64,000 nt of DNA from an uncultured Massilia sp. (GTDB taxonomy: Bacteria; Pseudomonadota; Gammaproteobacteria; Burkholderiales; Burkholderiaceae): the NCBI GenBank assembly GCA_946481275.1, contig CAMLMV010000026.1, positions 32,573-96,572 of the forward strand, read 5' to 3'. Shown here one piece after another: positions 53,046 to 61,824 of the stretch (position 1 is the stretch's first letter; every line of letters begins with the position of its first letter). A model generated the notes under the pieces. It saw nothing but the letters and a program-made list of their open reading frames with translations, did no database searches and was not told where the DNA came from. Made by a program: the position numbers and the translations under genes.

Positions 53046-53372
53046 TTACTGCGCGCGGCTGTACTGCAGCGGCGACAGGCCCGTGCTGCGGCGGAAGCTG
53101 CGGCAGAAATGGCTCTGGTCGGCGAAGTGCAGCAGCATGGCGATCTCGCACACGCTGTGGCGGCGGTCCACCAGCAGCCGGCGCGCGTGCTCGAGGCGGC
53201 GCCGCATCAGGTAGCGCATGGGCGGGTCGCCCGTCGTGGCGCGGAACAGGCGCGAAAAATAGTGCCGCGACAGCCCGGCGTGGCCGGCCAGGTCGGCCAG
53301 GGTGAGCGGCTCGGTCAGGTGGTCGTCGATGTAGCGGCAGACGCGTAGTACGGAAGGCGGGTTCTCAGGCAT
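53046..53372 (-). CDS. Minimal AraC-type DNA-binding protein
   Basis: 108 residues, almost only the AraC double helix-turn-helix (LADLAGHAGLSRHYFSRLFRA and CEIAMLLHFADQSHFCRSFRR). No sensor domain is visible. Its ATG at 53372 lies inside the end of the histidine kinase gene (8-base overlap), so the pair is translationally coupled. It stops 24 bases before the amidohydrolase gene, with TATGTAAACATA, an inverted repeat, in between. The kinase and this protein may work together, although AraC proteins are not known phosphorylation targets. Confidence 0.85.
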   Translation of the reverse strand: MPENPPSVLRVCRYIDDHLTEPLTLADLAGHAGLSRHYFSRLFRATTGDPPMRYLMRRRLEHARRLLVDRRHSVCEIAMLLHFADQSHFCRSFRRSTGLSPLQYSRAQ

Positions 53373-55380
53373 GGTTGCGGCTTTCGGAAGGCGGCACGAC
53401 GCCCGCGATGCTGCGCACGGGCAGTACGACGCGGAACAGCGCGCCGTGCGGCTCGGCGGCCGTGCATTCGATGCGTCCGCCATGCGCCTCGACGATGGCG
53501 CGGCTGATCGACAGGCCGACGCCGGTGCCGTGCGGCTTGGTCGAATACAGGGCGTCGAAGATGCGCTCGCGGTCGGCCGGCGCGATGCCGGGGCCGTTGT
53601 CGCGCACGCGCAGTTCGACGAGCGCGGGGCCGGCCGGCACGGATTCCAGCACGATGCGGCGCGGCCGGTCGCTCACGCCGGCCAGCGCCTCGATCGCGTT
53701 CAGCAGCAGGTTGATGAGCACCTGCTGGATCTGGGCGCGGCTCGCGTGGATCTGGCGTTCCGGCAGCAGCAAACGGGTTTCCAGCTGCACGTTCTGGCGC
53801 ACCATCAACGCGCGCAGCAGCTGCGCGACTTCGCCGATGGCCGTGTCGAGCGCGAACGTGCTGGCCGCTTCGCCCTCGCGCCGCGCCAGGCCGCGCACGC
53901 TGCGCACGATGTCGCCCGCTTGTCTTCCGCATGCGCTGATCTGTTCCAGCGCCTCCAGCGCGCGCGTCGTGTCGGGCTGGCCGCGCCGCAGCCAGCGTCG
54001 CGCGGCGGCCGCGTGCAGCAGGATCGCGGCCAGCGGCTGGTTGACTTCGTGCGCGATCGTGATGCCCAGTTCGCCGACGGTGCCGGCGCGGGCGGCGCGC
54101 GTCTGCTGGTCGTGGTCGGGCGCGGCGGGCGCGGCGTCCCAGGCCTGCATCAGGTCGCGCACGCGGCCGTGCGCGCCCCAGTCGCGCCAGGCGTCCAGCG
54201 CGAGCTTGCGGTAGCCCGGCAGCGCGCCGGCGAGACCGCCGCGGGCGCACAGGCCGGCGGCGCCTTCCCACGCCAGCGCGGCGATCCAGGCCTGGCCGAC
54301 CGTCTGCGCCTGCGCGGCCGCGCGTTCGTAGGCTGTGAGAGCACGCGCGGCGCCTGCCGCATGCTGTTCGGCCGCGAGCGCGAGCAGCGCCATCGCGCCG
54401 GCCACGTCGGGCGCCCGCCGGGCCCACGCCTGCAGGGCGCGACGGTGCGCGCGCAGGGCGGCCGTGGCGCCGGGCACAGGGGCGAGCCGCGCCAGCGTCA
54501 GCGCGCCGAACAGGTGATAGGGTAGCAGTTCGCACGGCGGCGTGACCGGGGTGACGAGTTGGCGGGCCGCGGCCAGCGCCGCGCGTGCCGCGCCCGTCTC
54601 GCCGCGCAGCCACGTCGCCTGCAGGCAGCCGAGCCAGCACCCGAACTGCATGGCGTCCGCGGGCACCGTCGGCACGTACGGCGTGCGCGGGCCGTCGGCC
54701 AGTGCGCGGAACAGGGCGATGCGCCCGTCGAGCTGGCTGGTGGCGACGGAAACGTTGCCAAACGGGACCGACTGACGGACGGCGTCGGCGTAATGGAGCA
54801 GCTCGGCCAGCGGCGCGCCGCACAGCAGGCGCACGCCCGTCCACAGGACGGCGTTGCGGGCGAGCGTGTCGGGACGGCCGGCCTCCAGGCGGCAGGCCTC
54901 GGCCTGCAGCAGCGCCGCTTCGCGCAGCGGTGCGCAGCGGGACAGGATGAGCGTGGCGTGGGCGCGCAGCACGGCGCCCGCGACGGCGCGCGCATCGTCG
55001 CGGCGGGCGCGCACGGCGCACGTTTCGGCCAGCAGCATGGCGCGGCGGCCGCCGTGGAAACGGTCGAGGGCGACGGCTGCCAGCAGCACGGCCGCCAGCA
55101 GCGTCGCGTCGCGTGGGCCGTCCAGCAGCGCGCGCCGGATCTCCGCTTCGATCAGCGCGCCCGGCAGGCGGCCGGCGTTGAAGGCGTCCTGCAGCGCGTG
55201 GGTCAGGAACGGGTCGGTTGCCAGCCGGGGCGCGTCGGCCAGCGTGGGCATGCCGGCGTCGCACAGCAGCTGCCAGGCGCGCCGGCAGGCTGTTATCTGG
55301 GGCTCGGACGCCGGTCCGTCGGCATCGGGCGGGACGGAGGACGCACAAGCAGGTGGGTTCGGTACGGTCGTTCGATTCAT
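53365..55380 (-). CDS. Soluble sensor histidine kinase with helical-repeat N-terminus
   Basis: 671 residues with no membrane helix. The first ~430 residues are Ala/Leu/Arg-rich helical repeats (AWIAALAWEGAAGLCARGGLAG) like the TPR part of the large serine/threonine kinase-ATPase-histidine kinase fusion proteins; the upstream kinase and ATPase domains of that family are absent. The C-terminal kinase has the phosphoacceptor in IAHEVNQPLAAI and the ATPase boxes NLLLNAIEAL, DNGPGIAP and GTGVGLSIS. FixL-class kinases of this kind pair with FixJ-type regulators, so 48550 is a candidate partner. Motif copy b lies 78 bases upstream of the start. Confidence 0.9.
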   Translation of the reverse strand: MNRTTVPNPPACASSVPPDADGPASEPQITACRRAWQLLCDAGMPTLADAPRLATDPFLTHALQDAFNAGRLPGALIEAEIRRALLDGPRDATLLAAVLLAAVALDRFHGGRRAMLLAETCAVRARRDDARAVAGAVLRAHATLILSRCAPLREAALLQAEACRLEAGRPDTLARNAVLWTGVRLLCGAPLAELLHYADAVRQSVPFGNVSVATSQLDGRIALFRALADGPRTPYVPTVPADAMQFGCWLGCLQATWLRGETGAARAALAAARQLVTPVTPPCELLPYHLFGALTLARLAPVPGATAALRAHRRALQAWARRAPDVAGAMALLALAAEQHAAGAARALTAYERAAAQAQTVGQAWIAALAWEGAAGLCARGGLAGALPGYRKLALDAWRDWGAHGRVRDLMQAWDAAPAAPDHDQQTRAARAGTVGELGITIAHEVNQPLAAILLHAAAARRWLRRGQPDTTRALEALEQISACGRQAGDIVRSVRGLARREGEAASTFALDTAIGEVAQLLRALMVRQNVQLETRLLLPERQIHASRAQIQQVLINLLLNAIEALAGVSDRPRRIVLESVPAGPALVELRVRDNGPGIAPADRERIFDALYSTKPHGTGVGLSISRAIVEAHGGRIECTAAEPHGALFRVVLPVRSIAGVVPPSESRNHA

Positions 55381-55457
55381 CTGCGCGCTCAAGAGTGCCG
55401 GCGGCGGGAATTGGGCCGGGGCGGAACCAGTATCGCGGCCTTGTAGGACAATCCCCT

Positions 55458-55473
55458 CATACGAAAGGATGAT
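55458..55473 (-). promoter_or_regulatory. Shared regulon motif, copy b
   Basis: CATACGAAAGGATGAT on the plus strand, 78 bases upstream of the soluble kinase gene. The region 55381-55531 contains no other gene, and only the kinase could be driven from here. Confidence 0.5.
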
Positions 55474-55531
55474 CGATGCGGGTATTGACACGCGGGCCGT
55501 AGGGCGGATGGCGTGGGCGAGCATCGCGGCC

Positions 55532-57769
55532 TCAGGCGGGGAAGGGCCGCGCGAGCAGCGGCAGGTCGTGGCGGCGCGCGCCGGTGGCGTCGGCCAGCCC
55601 GTTCGCGAGCGCGGCCGCCATCGGGCCCTGCGCGGCCTCCGCCACACCCAGGAAGGGCAGGCCGGGCTGGTCCAGCAGGTCGACGTCGATGCGTTCCGGC
55701 ACCCCGGAAAAGCGCAGGATCGGATACGTGCTCCAGTCCATGCTGGCGATGCCGTCCGGCCCGTAGCGCAGCTGCTCGTGCAGGGTCCAGCTGGCGGCCT
55801 GGATGATGCCGCCTTCGAGCTGGTTGCGCGCGCCGTCCGGATTCACGACCTGGCCGCAGTCGGCGGCGCAGGCCACGCGGACGATGCGCACGGTGTTCTT
55901 GTCCCTGTCGACCGCGAGTTCCAGCGCGATCGCGACGTAGGCCATGATGTTCTTGTACTGGCCGAACCCGAACCCGTAGCCGTGTCCAGGCGCCGGCTTC
56001 GACTTGTCCCAGCCGAAGCGCGCGGCCGCCTTTTCGATGACGGCGCGGGCGCGCGGCTCGGCGCCCAGGTGGTCGAGGCGCAGGCGCACGGGGTCGACGC
56101 CGGCCAGCCTCGCCAGCTGGTCCATCGTCCCTTCGATCGTCGTGATGTTGATGTGCGCCCCGAGCGAGCGCATCGCGGAGCTGCGCAGCGGCGTCACGGG
56201 CAGGAAGTGATTGACCACGCGCGCGTTCGGGATGGCGTACAGCGGCAGTGCGTTGCGGTCGCCGCCGCCTTCCGGCATCGGCATCGGCTGCGACGGCGTT
56301 GGTGCGATCGGTTTCGCCAGCAGCCACGCGGGCACCAGCTTGCCCGCATTGCCGGGCCTTTCGTTGTGCGAACCGCTCCACAGCGCGTAATCCCAGTGCG
56401 AGATGCGGCCCTGGCCGTCGAGCGCAGCGCGTACGGTCGTCACCATCGCGGGCGCGTACGGCTCCCACAGGTTTTCCTGGTCGCGCATCAGCTGTACGCG
56501 CACGGGCACGCCGGGAACAAGGCGGGCCAGCAGCGCGGCGTCGGCCGCCACGTCGTCCGCGCCGTTCTGGCCGTAGCAGCCCGACCCCTCCGTGTGGATG
56601 CAGCGGACCTTGTCGAGCGCCATGCCGGTCAGCTCCGCCAGCGCGGCGCGCAGCGGGTACACGCCCTGCGTATGCGTCCAGACGGTCAGCATGTCCCCGT
56701 CCAGCCGGGCGACGGCGCACGACGGCCCGATCGAACCGTGCATCACGTACTGCTTCGTGTAGCGGGCGGAAACGCCGGGGCCGGCCGCCGGCGTGTTCAC
56801 CTTGCCGCGGTCGAGGATCGTGATGCGCTGCCCGGGCAGCTTCTGCAAGGTCGCGTGGATGGCGTCCGCCTGCGGCAGCGGCGTGCCGCCCTGCCACTGG
56901 GCGTTGGCGGCCAGCGCGTTCATCGCCTGCACGGCGCGCCACTCGTCGTCCGCCAGCACGGCCAGGTAGTCGCCGTCACGCACGACGTGGCGCACGCCCG
57001 GCAGGCGCCGGATGGCATCGAGATCGGCGCGCACGAGCTTCGCGCCCACACGCGGCGGCCGCACGACGCGGGCATGCAGCATGCCGGGCAGGCGCATGTC
57101 CTGCACATAGGCCGCGCCGCCCGTGACCTTGGCCGGGATGTCGAAGCGGGCGAGCGGCTTGCCGATCAGGCGGTAGCGCGCGGGCGGGCGCAACGGGGAC
57201 GTCTCGCTGGCCGCGCGGTGCAACCCGGCCGCGTCCAGGCCGCGCAGCGCCTCGCCGTAGTGCATGCTGCGGCCGTCGGGGCCGACCACGCGGCCCGCGC
57301 GCAGCACCACCGTCTCCGGTCCCACGCGCCACCGGGCGGCCGCGCCCTGGCGCAGCAATGCGGCCACCTGGCTTGACGCATGCAGCAGCGCGCTGCCGCT
57401 GTCGGCCATCGTGTGGCTGCCGGCCGTAAAACCTTCGTTGGGCGTGCGGGCCGTGTCGCCCTGCACGAATTCGATGTCGCCCGGCTGCAGCTCCAGCTGT
57501 TCGAGCGCGACCTGCGCCAGCGCCGTGCGCACGCCGGTGCCCAGTTCGACCTTGCCGCTGAAGACCGTGACCTTGCCGTCGGGCGCCACGCGGATCCAGG
57601 CGTCGAGGAAGGGCGTGCGCTGCAGGCTGCCGGCGAGTTTCGGATTCGCGACCGGCGGCACGCCCATTCCGTTGAATTCGGCGCGGGCGGCGCGCGGCAG
57701 CAGCGCGAATGCGAGGACGAGGGCGCCCCCTTCGAGGACCGCGCGGCGGCCGTGATTCACATTACTCAT
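55532..57769 (-). CDS. Molybdenum-cofactor subunit of a xanthine dehydrogenase-family (IorB-like) oxidoreductase
   Basis: 745 residues. A Tat-type leader (HGRRAVLEGGALVLAFALLP) marks it as periplasmic. The molybdopterin-binding repeats follow (KVELGTGVRTALAQ, MRSLGAHINITTIEG, GHGYGFGFGQYKN, ADCGQVVNPDG), and the C-terminal active-site glutamate is in GVAEAAQGPMAAAL. The length and single-subunit Mo domain fit isoquinoline 1-oxidoreductase beta or related aldehyde/N-heterocycle hydroxylases. It overlaps the 2Fe-2S subunit (ATGA) and forms a three-gene operon with it and the cytochrome. The substrate is unknown. Confidence 0.94.
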   Translation of the reverse strand: MSNVNHGRRAVLEGGALVLAFALLPRAARAEFNGMGVPPVANPKLAGSLQRTPFLDAWIRVAPDGKVTVFSGKVELGTGVRTALAQVALEQLELQPGDIEFVQGDTARTPNEGFTAGSHTMADSGSALLHASSQVAALLRQGAAARWRVGPETVVLRAGRVVGPDGRSMHYGEALRGLDAAGLHRAASETSPLRPPARYRLIGKPLARFDIPAKVTGGAAYVQDMRLPGMLHARVVRPPRVGAKLVRADLDAIRRLPGVRHVVRDGDYLAVLADDEWRAVQAMNALAANAQWQGGTPLPQADAIHATLQKLPGQRITILDRGKVNTPAAGPGVSARYTKQYVMHGSIGPSCAVARLDGDMLTVWTHTQGVYPLRAALAELTGMALDKVRCIHTEGSGCYGQNGADDVAADAALLARLVPGVPVRVQLMRDQENLWEPYAPAMVTTVRAALDGQGRISHWDYALWSGSHNERPGNAGKLVPAWLLAKPIAPTPSQPMPMPEGGGDRNALPLYAIPNARVVNHFLPVTPLRSSAMRSLGAHINITTIEGTMDQLARLAGVDPVRLRLDHLGAEPRARAVIEKAAARFGWDKSKPAPGHGYGFGFGQYKNIMAYVAIALELAVDRDKNTVRIVRVACAADCGQVVNPDGARNQLEGGIIQAASWTLHEQLRYGPDGIASMDWSTYPILRFSGVPERIDVDLLDQPGLPFLGVAEAAQGPMAAALANGLADATGARRHDLPLLARPFPA

Positions 57770-58224
57770 GCCGGTGCTCCCGCCGCGGCGCGGATGGCCG
57801 CGAGGATGCGGTGGTGCGTGCCGCAGCGGCACAGATTCGGTTCCATGTGGCGGCGGATCTGTTCGTCGGTCGGATGCGGCACCTTGTCCAGCAAGGCCTG
57901 CGCCCGCACGATCATCCCCGCGATGCAATAGCCGCACTGGGCGGCCTGGTGCTCGATGAACGCGGCCTGCAGCTTGCCCGGCTTGCGGGCGCTGCCGAGG
58001 CCCTCCACGGTGCGTACCTTGCGCCCGGCGCAGGCAGCGAGCGGCGTCACGCAGGAAAACACGGGCTTGCCGTCCAGCTGGACGGTGCAGGCGCCGCACT
58101 GGCCCATGCCGCAGCCGAACTTGGCGCCGTTCAGGTTCAATTCATTGCGCAGCACGTACAGCAGCGGCGTGGCCGGATCCGCGTGCAGGTCGTGCGCGCG
58201 GCCGTTGACTTCTAGCTTGGTCAT
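57766..58224 (-). CDS. [2Fe-2S] subunit of the molybdenum hydroxylase (IorA-like)
   Basis: 152 residues. The plant-ferredoxin cluster is bound by the cysteines in FGCGMGQCGAC and the later Cys of VFSCVTP; the second, helical cluster uses QCGYCIAGM and LCRCGTH. It passes electrons from the Mo subunit to the cytochrome c subunit. There is no leader of its own, so it is probably exported together with the Tat-signalled large subunit. It overlaps both neighbours by 4 bases. Confidence 0.96.
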   Translation of the reverse strand: MTKLEVNGRAHDLHADPATPLLYVLRNELNLNGAKFGCGMGQCGACTVQLDGKPVFSCVTPLAACAGRKVRTVEGLGSARKPGKLQAAFIEHQAAQCGYCIAGMIVRAQALLDKVPHPTDEQIRRHMEPNLCRCGTHHRILAAIRAAAGAPA

Positions 58225-59477
58225 GGTTGCATCTCCTTGCGCAGCTTGCCGCTGGCGGCGGCCACGTCGGGCCAGGCGGGACGGCCGGCGCCGGTCCGCA
58301 CCCACGCGGCCAGTTCGGCGACCTGTGCGTCGGACAGCACGTCGGCGAACGGCGGCATGTAGGCGGGGGCCGCGCCACCGGGTGCGGGGCGCTCCCACGG
58401 GATTCCGTGCAGCACGGTCTGGATGAAATTGGATGGATCGTCGCCCAGCACGGCGCTGCTGCGGGCCAGGCCGGGGCGCCCGCCGAGGCGCATCATCGGC
58501 GCCGCCGGCGTGTGGCAGCCGGCGCAGGCGGCCGCGAACAGGGCGGCGCCGGACGTCCCGGCCTGTGCCACGGCGGGAACGGCCGTCGGCGGTGCAGGCT
58601 GCTGGATCGTCATGAGGTAGGCGGCCATCGCTTCGACGTCCGCGCGCGGCACGCCGGCCAGCCGTTCCGTCACGGGCCGCATCGGACCTTTTGCCGCGCC
58701 ATGGGCAAGCGACAGGCCGCCTTGCAGGTAGTCCGCCAGTTCATTGCGTGTCCACGGTACGCCGCCTTGCGCAAGACGGGTGAGGGCGGGCGCATGCCAG
58801 CCGTCGACGGTGCCGCCCTGGAACGCCGGACTGCGCTCGCCGCCGAGCAGATTCATGCCGCTGTGGCAGGACGCGCAATGGCCCAGCGTGTCGACGAGGT
58901 AGCGGCCCCGCTCGACCTGGCCCGCGCGGGGCGCCGCACCGTCGCCGGGGCGCAGGTACAGCGCATTCCAGAACGCGAGCAGGGGCCGGAAGTTCAGCGG
59001 GAACGCGAGGTCGTTGGCCGGCTGGTTCACCTTGACCGGCGCGCGCGACATCAGGTACGCATAGGCCAGTTCGATGTCCTCGTCGGACATGCGCGTGTAG
59101 TGGATGTAGGGGAAGGCGGGATACAGCAGGTGGCCGTCCCGCGCGACGCCTTCGCGCAGGGCGCGCCTGAACGCGGCGCTCGTCCAGCGGCCGATGCCAG
59201 TGTCGGGATCGGGCGTGATGTTGGTGCTGTAGATGATGCCGAACGGCGTCTTCAAACCGAGGCCGCCGGCATAGGCGGCACCGTCGGGCGCTGTATGGCA
59301 GACCATGCAATCGCCGAGCGCCACGACACGCGCGCCGGCCGTCAGGACGGCGGCAGAGGAGAGCGGCGGCGGGCCGGCGGCGGGCACGATCGCGGCCGGG
59401 CGGGCCCAGAGATACAGGCCGCCGGTTGCGATGGCCACGAAGGCGGCGCCGGTGGCGGCGAGGGTGCGAAGTCTCAT
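58221..59477 (-). CDS. Three-haem cytochrome c subunit of the molybdenum hydroxylase
   Basis: 418 residues. An N-terminal anchor (TLAATGAAFVAIATGGLYLWA) is followed by three CxxCH haem sites: CMVCH (~57), CASCH (~205) and CAGCH (~328). The pattern is that of the cytochrome subunits of membrane-bound gluconate, alcohol and nicotinate dehydrogenases. It takes electrons from the Fe-S subunit and hands them to the respiratory chain, so oxidation is coupled to respiration, not to NAD. First gene of the operon, with motif copy c 59 bases upstream. Confidence 0.95.
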   Translation of the reverse strand: MRLRTLAATGAAFVAIATGGLYLWARPAAIVPAAGPPPLSSAAVLTAGARVVALGDCMVCHTAPDGAAYAGGLGLKTPFGIIYSTNITPDPDTGIGRWTSAAFRRALREGVARDGHLLYPAFPYIHYTRMSDEDIELAYAYLMSRAPVKVNQPANDLAFPLNFRPLLAFWNALYLRPGDGAAPRAGQVERGRYLVDTLGHCASCHSGMNLLGGERSPAFQGGTVDGWHAPALTRLAQGGVPWTRNELADYLQGGLSLAHGAAKGPMRPVTERLAGVPRADVEAMAAYLMTIQQPAPPTAVPAVAQAGTSGAALFAAACAGCHTPAAPMMRLGGRPGLARSSAVLGDDPSNFIQTVLHGIPWERPAPGGAAPAYMPPFADVLSDAQVAELAAWVRTGAGRPAWPDVAAASGKLRKEMQP

Positions 59478-59535
59478 CGCGGGATTCCTTGATTGGTTGC
59501 GGCGATTGTCGATTCCGGCCGGCCCAGCGTCTAGT

Positions 59536-59551
59536 TATACGAAGGGATACC
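59536..59551 (-). promoter_or_regulatory. Shared regulon motif, copy c
   Basis: TATACGAAGGGATACC on the plus strand, preceded by CTAGT as in copy e. It lies 59 bases upstream of the cytochrome c gene; the divergent LLM gene starts 127 bases to the right. Confidence 0.55.
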
Positions 59552-59677
59552 GATCGCCGTCACTGTAGCGCCGGGAGGCCGGGCCGATTGATGCTTTTGG
59601 CGCAAGAGTGTCTTGCGCGGCAGGCGCCGGCGCGCATGGCGACAAAGCGTTAAGCTGAGCGTTCGCAGGAGACCGCC

Positions 59678-60634
59678 ATGACCGATGCTGCTTTCAACCG
59701 CGCGTACGCCAGTGTGCTGGGCGCGGGCCACCTCACGCTGGGCCTGATGACGCCCCTCGTCCGCGCGCCCGGCGAGCCCGCCGACCTCGCGCGCGAGACG
59801 GCGCTGGCCGCGCGCGCGGACGCGCTCGGCATCGCCGCGCTGTGGACCCGCGACGTGCCGCTGATCGTCCCGCAGGGCAGCGCGAGGGAAGCGGCGGTGC
59901 TGGACGATCCGTTCATCTGGCTGACGGTGCTGGCGGGCGCGACGACGTCCGCCGCCCTGGGCACCGCGGCGGCCGTGCTGCCGCTGCGCCATCCGCTGCA
60001 CATCGCGAAGGCCGCGTGGTCGCTGGACCGGTTGAGCGGCGGCCGTTTCATCCTCGGCGTCGGTTCGGGCGACCGGCCGGAGGAACTGGCGCCGTTCGGG
60101 GTGGACACGGCGCCCGAGGTCCTGTTTCGTGAGCGCTGGCATACCCTCGCGGCCGCGTTGGCGCCTGACGGCGCGGCGCGACATGAACTGCTCGCGTCCA
60201 CGGGCGGCTACGCGCCGACGCCGCCAGCGACGTCGCGCATCCCGCTGCTCGCCGTGGGCACGGCACGCCAGTCCCTGCAATGGATCGCGGCACATGCCGA
60301 CGGCTGGGCCACGTACCACCGCGAGGAGGCGCGCCAGCAGGGCCGCATCGCGCTATGGCAGCGGGCGCTGGAAGAACGGGCCGGCGGCGCATCGAAGCCG
60401 TTCGTGCAGTCGCTGCAACTGGAATTGCTGGCCAACCCGGATGCACCCGCGCAGCCGCTGGAACTGGGCCTGCGCGCGGGCCGCCGCGCGTTGCTGGGCT
60501 ACTTCGAGCGGATGGCGGCGCTGGGCGTGGCCCACATGCTGGTCAACCTGCAGGGACCGCGGCCCATCGGGGAGCAGATCGAGGAACTGGGGCGCGAGAT
60601 CGTGCCGCGCCTCGCTACGCTGGCGGTGCGCTGA
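59678..60634 (+). CDS. LLM-class flavin-dependent oxidoreductase
   Basis: 318 residues, one bacterial-luciferase-like TIM barrel. Typical stretches are LGIAALWTRDVPL near the N-terminus, LPLRHPLHIAKAAWSLDRLSGGRFILGVGSGDRPEE in the middle and QWIAAHADGWATY. It uses FMN or F420-type reduced flavin; a mono-oxygenase reaction is likely. AGGAGA precedes the ATG. It overlaps the convergent LysR gene by 20 bases. The substrate is unknown. Confidence 0.93.
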   Translation: MTDAAFNRAYASVLGAGHLTLGLMTPLVRAPGEPADLARETALAARADALGIAALWTRDVPLIVPQGSAREAAVLDDPFIWLTVLAGATTSAALGTAAAVLPLRHPLHIAKAAWSLDRLSGGRFILGVGSGDRPEELAPFGVDTAPEVLFRERWHTLAAALAPDGAARHELLASTGGYAPTPPATSRIPLLAVGTARQSLQWIAAHADGWATYHREEARQQGRIALWQRALEERAGGASKPFVQSLQLELLANPDAPAQPLELGLRAGRRALLGYFERMAALGVAHMLVNLQGPRPIGEQIEELGREIVPRLATLAVR

Positions 60635-61544
60635 CGTGGTCGCCGAGGTCCTGCGCCGCGAGATGCTCGGCCAGCAGGTCGACGAAGGCGCGGATCTTCG
60701 TCGAGTTGCGCCGGCTCGCGGGATACAGCGCGTACAGCCCGACGTCCATGGGGCCAGGATTGACGCGATAGCCGGGCAGCACCTGCACGAGCGTGCCGGC
60801 GCGCAGGTCGCGCTGCACGAGCCAGCGCGCGAGCATGGCGATGCCGAGGCCACCCAGCGCGGCCTGGCGCAGCACTTCCGCATTGTTGGCGTGAACGACG
60901 CCGCGTACCTCGACGTCTTCCGCATCCGCGCCGTCGGCCTGCAGGCGCCACGTGCGGCGGCCCCCGCCGAACGCGAACTGCAGGCAGTCGTGCGCCGCAA
61001 GAGCGGCGGGTGTCTCGGGCGCGCCGTGCGCGGCCAGGTACGCCGGGCTGGCGCACAGCACGCGGTCGTGGGCGGCGAGCCGGCGCGCGACGAGATTCGA
61101 TTGCGGATCGAGGCTGCCGATGCGGATGGCGACGTCGATCGCTTCGTCGACGAGATTCGCGGGCGCGTCGTCCAGGCGCAGGTCGAGGATCAGGCGCGGG
61201 TGGCGCGCGCGCAGCGCGGGGAGGATGGGCGCCACGTACAGGGTGCTGAACGTGACGGGCGCCGCCACCCGCAGCACGCCGGCCGCGCCATCCGCCGCCG
61301 CCTCGTCGGCCGCGTCGAGGCGTTCCAGGATGCGCAGGGCTTCCTCGTAATACGTGCGGCCCGCGTCCGTCAGGGTGACGCTGCGCGTGGAACGGTTGAG
61401 CAGCACGGCGCCGAGGCGGCCTTCGAGGGCGTCGACGAGGCGCGCGACGGACGACGTGACGAGCCCGAGCCGGCGCGCGGCGGGCGAAAAGCCGCCAGTG
61501 GCGGCGACGGTGCAAAAGGCTTTCAGTTCGGCGAAGCGGTCCAT
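60615..61544 (-). CDS. LysR-family transcriptional regulator near the LLM gene
   Basis: 309 residues. The DNA-binding domain is N-terminal (GGFSPAARRLGLVTSSVARLVDALE) and the effector domain complete. It belongs to the group with LLNRSTRSVTLTDAGRTYYE. It probably controls the divergent XapX gene or the convergent LLM gene. Motif copy d is 35 bases upstream of its start, so it may itself be controlled by the regional regulator. Confidence 0.93.
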   Translation of the reverse strand: MDRFAELKAFCTVAATGGFSPAARRLGLVTSSVARLVDALEGRLGAVLLNRSTRSVTLTDAGRTYYEEALRILERLDAADEAAADGAAGVLRVAAPVTFSTLYVAPILPALRARHPRLILDLRLDDAPANLVDEAIDVAIRIGSLDPQSNLVARRLAAHDRVLCASPAYLAAHGAPETPAALAAHDCLQFAFGGGRRTWRLQADGADAEDVEVRGVVHANNAEVLRQAALGGLGIAMLARWLVQRDLRAGTLVQVLPGYRVNPGPMDVGLYALYPASRRNSTKIRAFVDLLAEHLAAQDLGDHVSAPPA

Positions 61545-61578
61545 CGTATCCTCATCTCGTGTGTCGTTTTACGCTACT

Positions 61579-61594
61579 CATACCAAAGGATACT
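61579..61594 (-). promoter_or_regulatory. Shared regulon motif, copy d
   Basis: CATACCAAAGGATACT on the plus strand, 35 bases upstream of the LysR gene and 67 bases before the small XapX gene on the other strand. Confidence 0.5.
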
Positions 61595-61660
61595 GTCCCG
61601 TGCGCCGATATGCGCCTACCATGGTTCCATGATCGATTCGGCCGGTTTGGGGAGGGGATG

Positions 61661-61819
61661 ATGCGTTACTACCTGACGTTCGTGATGCTGGGCCTCCTGA
61701 TGGGCGGCCTGTGTCTTCTGCTGGAAGTGCATACGGCGGCGCCGTCCGTCGCGATGACGGGGTTGTTCGGCGCCAGCGGCGCGCCGGCGCCCACCGAGGG
61801 CGCGGCGCTGCCGGCGTGA
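61661..61819 (+). CDS. Small XapX domain protein
   Basis: 52 residues. RYYLTFVMLGLLMGGLCLLLEVHTAAPSVAMTGLFGASG follows the XapX pattern seen at 47827, ending after the second helix with a short Ala/Pro tail. GGAGGGG precedes the ATGATG start; either ATG (61658 or 61661) is possible. It is adjacent and convergent to a haloperoxidase-like gene, as its homologue at 47827 lies near the other haloperoxidase gene. Confidence 0.75.
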   Translation: MRYYLTFVMLGLLMGGLCLLLEVHTAAPSVAMTGLFGASGAPAPTEGAALPA

Positions 61820-61824
61820 TTCAA

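Noticed and set aside
54854..57376. An 840-codon plus-strand frame crossing two minus-strand genes
   Set aside because: It spans the kinase, the intergenic motif and the Mo-subunit, has no similarity to any family, and conflicts with three well-supported genes.
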